Assembly (NCBI GenBank): GCA_964406345.1
Contig: CAYORK010000040.1
Span: 1 to 6,128 of the forward strand
Source: SYAN01 sp964406345
GTDB lineage: Bacteria > Actinomycetota > Actinomycetes > Nanopelagicales > Nanopelagicaceae
Length of the DNA: 6,128 nt
Direction of reading: 5' to 3'
Every line of letters starts with the position of its first letter. Position 1 is the first letter of the stretch. Below the pieces are notes generated by a model. It saw only the letters and a list, made by a program, of their open reading frames with translations, made no database searches and was not told the DNA's origin. A program made the position numbers and the translations under genes. Below are positions 5,679-6,128 of this stretch, in pieces.

Positions 5679-5995
5679 GTCAGTTTCTCCGAGTCCAGCT
5701 CGACCTTTCGGATTCGTTCGATTCGCATGATCATGCGTTCTTCTGGATCAGGACAAGAGACGAGATTGTCACGTTCGAGCCAATCTCCTGATGGGAGTTG
5801 CCTCTGTTTCGCAGGCAGCAAGGCTGCGACGGATTGCATCGCATAGAAGCAGAAGTGTTTACCTTCCGGAATTCGCACCTCACTGGAGTTCACGACCTCG
5901 AAATAGTCTCCAGGCTTCAAATTGCAGACGGAGCGCCCATCGATCCGATCGACGACTATGCGCAGGTCATACAACTCCATGTCCTTGTCGCTCAT
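5675..5995 (-). CDS. TIGR04076-type small protein, function unknown
   Basis: A 106-residue soluble protein with no signal peptide or membrane segment. The pattern fits the TIGR04076 family of small uncharacterised proteins: MELYDLRIVVDRIDG at the start of the domain, Cys24, LKPGDYFEV (26-34), a central helix with Cys49 and SVAALLPAKQRQLP, then CPDPEERMIMRIERIR (81-96). The three cysteines (24, 49, 81) are spread through the domain; metal binding or redox use is possible but not shown. Start ATG 5995 has no ribosome binding site but lies six bases after TACCAT, as in leaderless genes. ATG 5980 (MELYDL) is an alternative start that fits the domain edge. The gene converges on the second reductase with overlapping stops, so a functional link to the reductases is suggested by position only. 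Family recognition is from memory of its motifs, not a search. Confidence 0.8.
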   Translation of the reverse strand: MSDKDMELYDLRIVVDRIDGRSVCNLKPGDYFEVVNSSEVRIPEGKHFCFYAMQSVAALLPAKQRQLPSGDWLERDNLVSCPDPEERMIMRIERIRKVELDSEKLT

Positions 5996-6001
5996 GACGC
6001 C

Positions 6002-6007
6002 ATGGTA
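6002..6007 (-). promoter_or_regulatory. candidate -10 box, leaderless start of the TIGR04076-type gene
   Basis: On the - strand TACCAT (TAnnnT type) is followed by six bases and then ATG 5995, so the transcript would begin at the start codon. No good -35 box is seen upstream. It explains the lack of a ribosome binding site before ATG 5995. Confidence 0.4.
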
Positions 6008-6028
6008 GGTGGTGCGCTTTACCCAGTT

Positions 6029-6056
6029 TTGAGGGTTCCGGAAGTGCCGATACCCT
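6029..6056 (+). promoter_or_regulatory. candidate promoter of tRNA-Glu
   Basis: TTGAGG (6029-6034) as -35, a 16-base spacer, then TACCCT (6051-6056) as -10. The predicted start lies near 6063, about 11 bases before the mature tRNA 5' end, a normal distance for a primary tRNA gene promoter with a short 5' leader removed by RNase P. Confidence 0.55.
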
Positions 6057-6073
6057 TACCCCTTGGCTCATTT

Positions 6074-6128
6074 GTCCCCATCGTCTAGGGGCCTAGGACA
6101 TCGCCCTTTCACGGCGGTAACACGGGTT
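6074..6128 (+). tRNA. tRNA-Glu (UUC), 3' end cut off by the window
   Basis: The first 55 bases of a tRNA gene. The acceptor strand is GTCCCCA (6074-6080) and the D stem is GTC/GAC (6083-6085 with 6097-6099). The anticodon stem TCGCC/GGCGG (6101-6105 with 6113-6117) closes the loop CTTTCAC, giving anticodon TTC at 6108-6110. The variable region then leads into the T stem CGGGT and the first T-loop base, where the window ends. The last-but-one features identify a glutamate tRNA of the kind common in actinobacteria. The outermost anticodon-stem pair is a T-G wobble (6101 with 6117). Whether CCA is encoded cannot be seen. Confidence 0.95.

Noticed and set aside
5724..5737. Perfect 14-bp palindrome CGCATGATCATGCG inside the TIGR04076-type gene.
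   Set aside because: It encodes the conserved RMIMR segment of the family, so protein coding explains it; no second copy was noticed in the window.
5798..6088. Open + strand frame of 96 codons opposite the TIGR04076-type gene.
   Set aside because: It runs antisense to a recognisable gene and into the tRNA, and its translation resembles no family I know.

Overview
The window reads as a compact, moderately GC-balanced (roughly half G+C by eye) bacterial chromosome segment. The tRNA-Glu body, GTG starts, TAnnnT-type -10 boxes and probable leaderless starts fit an actinobacterium, perhaps a streamlined aquatic one. That placement is an inference; no marker gene settles it.

Layout. (1) At 1-196 there is a possible 3' tail of an upstream gene, a perfect 9-bp inverted repeat and a probable promoter, leading into (2) a full-length thiolase on the + strand (197-1387). 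(3) Convergent with it is a long-form Sua5/TsaC threonylcarbamoyl-AMP synthase (1384-2343, -), which makes the activated intermediate for the t6A modification of tRNA. (4) Divergent from sua5 across only 55 bp is an exported SIMPL-domain (DUF541) protein (2399-3109, +). (5) Next, in the same direction, come two paralogous aldo/keto reductases. The first (3130-4587) carries a complete RidA/YjgF-like domain fused at its C-terminus; the second (4638-5678) is a stand-alone reductase. (6) Convergent with the second reductase is a small gene of the TIGR04076 type (5675-5995, -). (7) The window ends inside a tRNA-Glu(UUC) gene (6074 onward, +) with its own promoter.

How the genes relate. The thiolase and Sua5 are ordinary metabolic and tRNA-modification genes with no evident link to each other. 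The part most worth attention is the right half. A reductase-RidA fusion, a sister reductase and a TIGR04076 protein sit together and look like a small uncharacterised pathway. RidA proteins hydrolyse reactive enamine/imine intermediates to carbonyls, and aldo/keto reductases reduce carbonyls with NADPH, so a coupled deaminate-then-reduce reaction is a reasonable hypothesis, but no substrate can be read from sequence.

The region is very tightly packed. Both convergent gene pairs overlap through the same four bases (CTAA), with one stop codon on each strand. The SIMPL stop, a 7-codon mini-frame and the fusion-gene start form a continuous stop/start chain. No insertion sequence, CRISPR array, phage gene or broken gene was seen, and no gene-free stretch reaches 300 bases.
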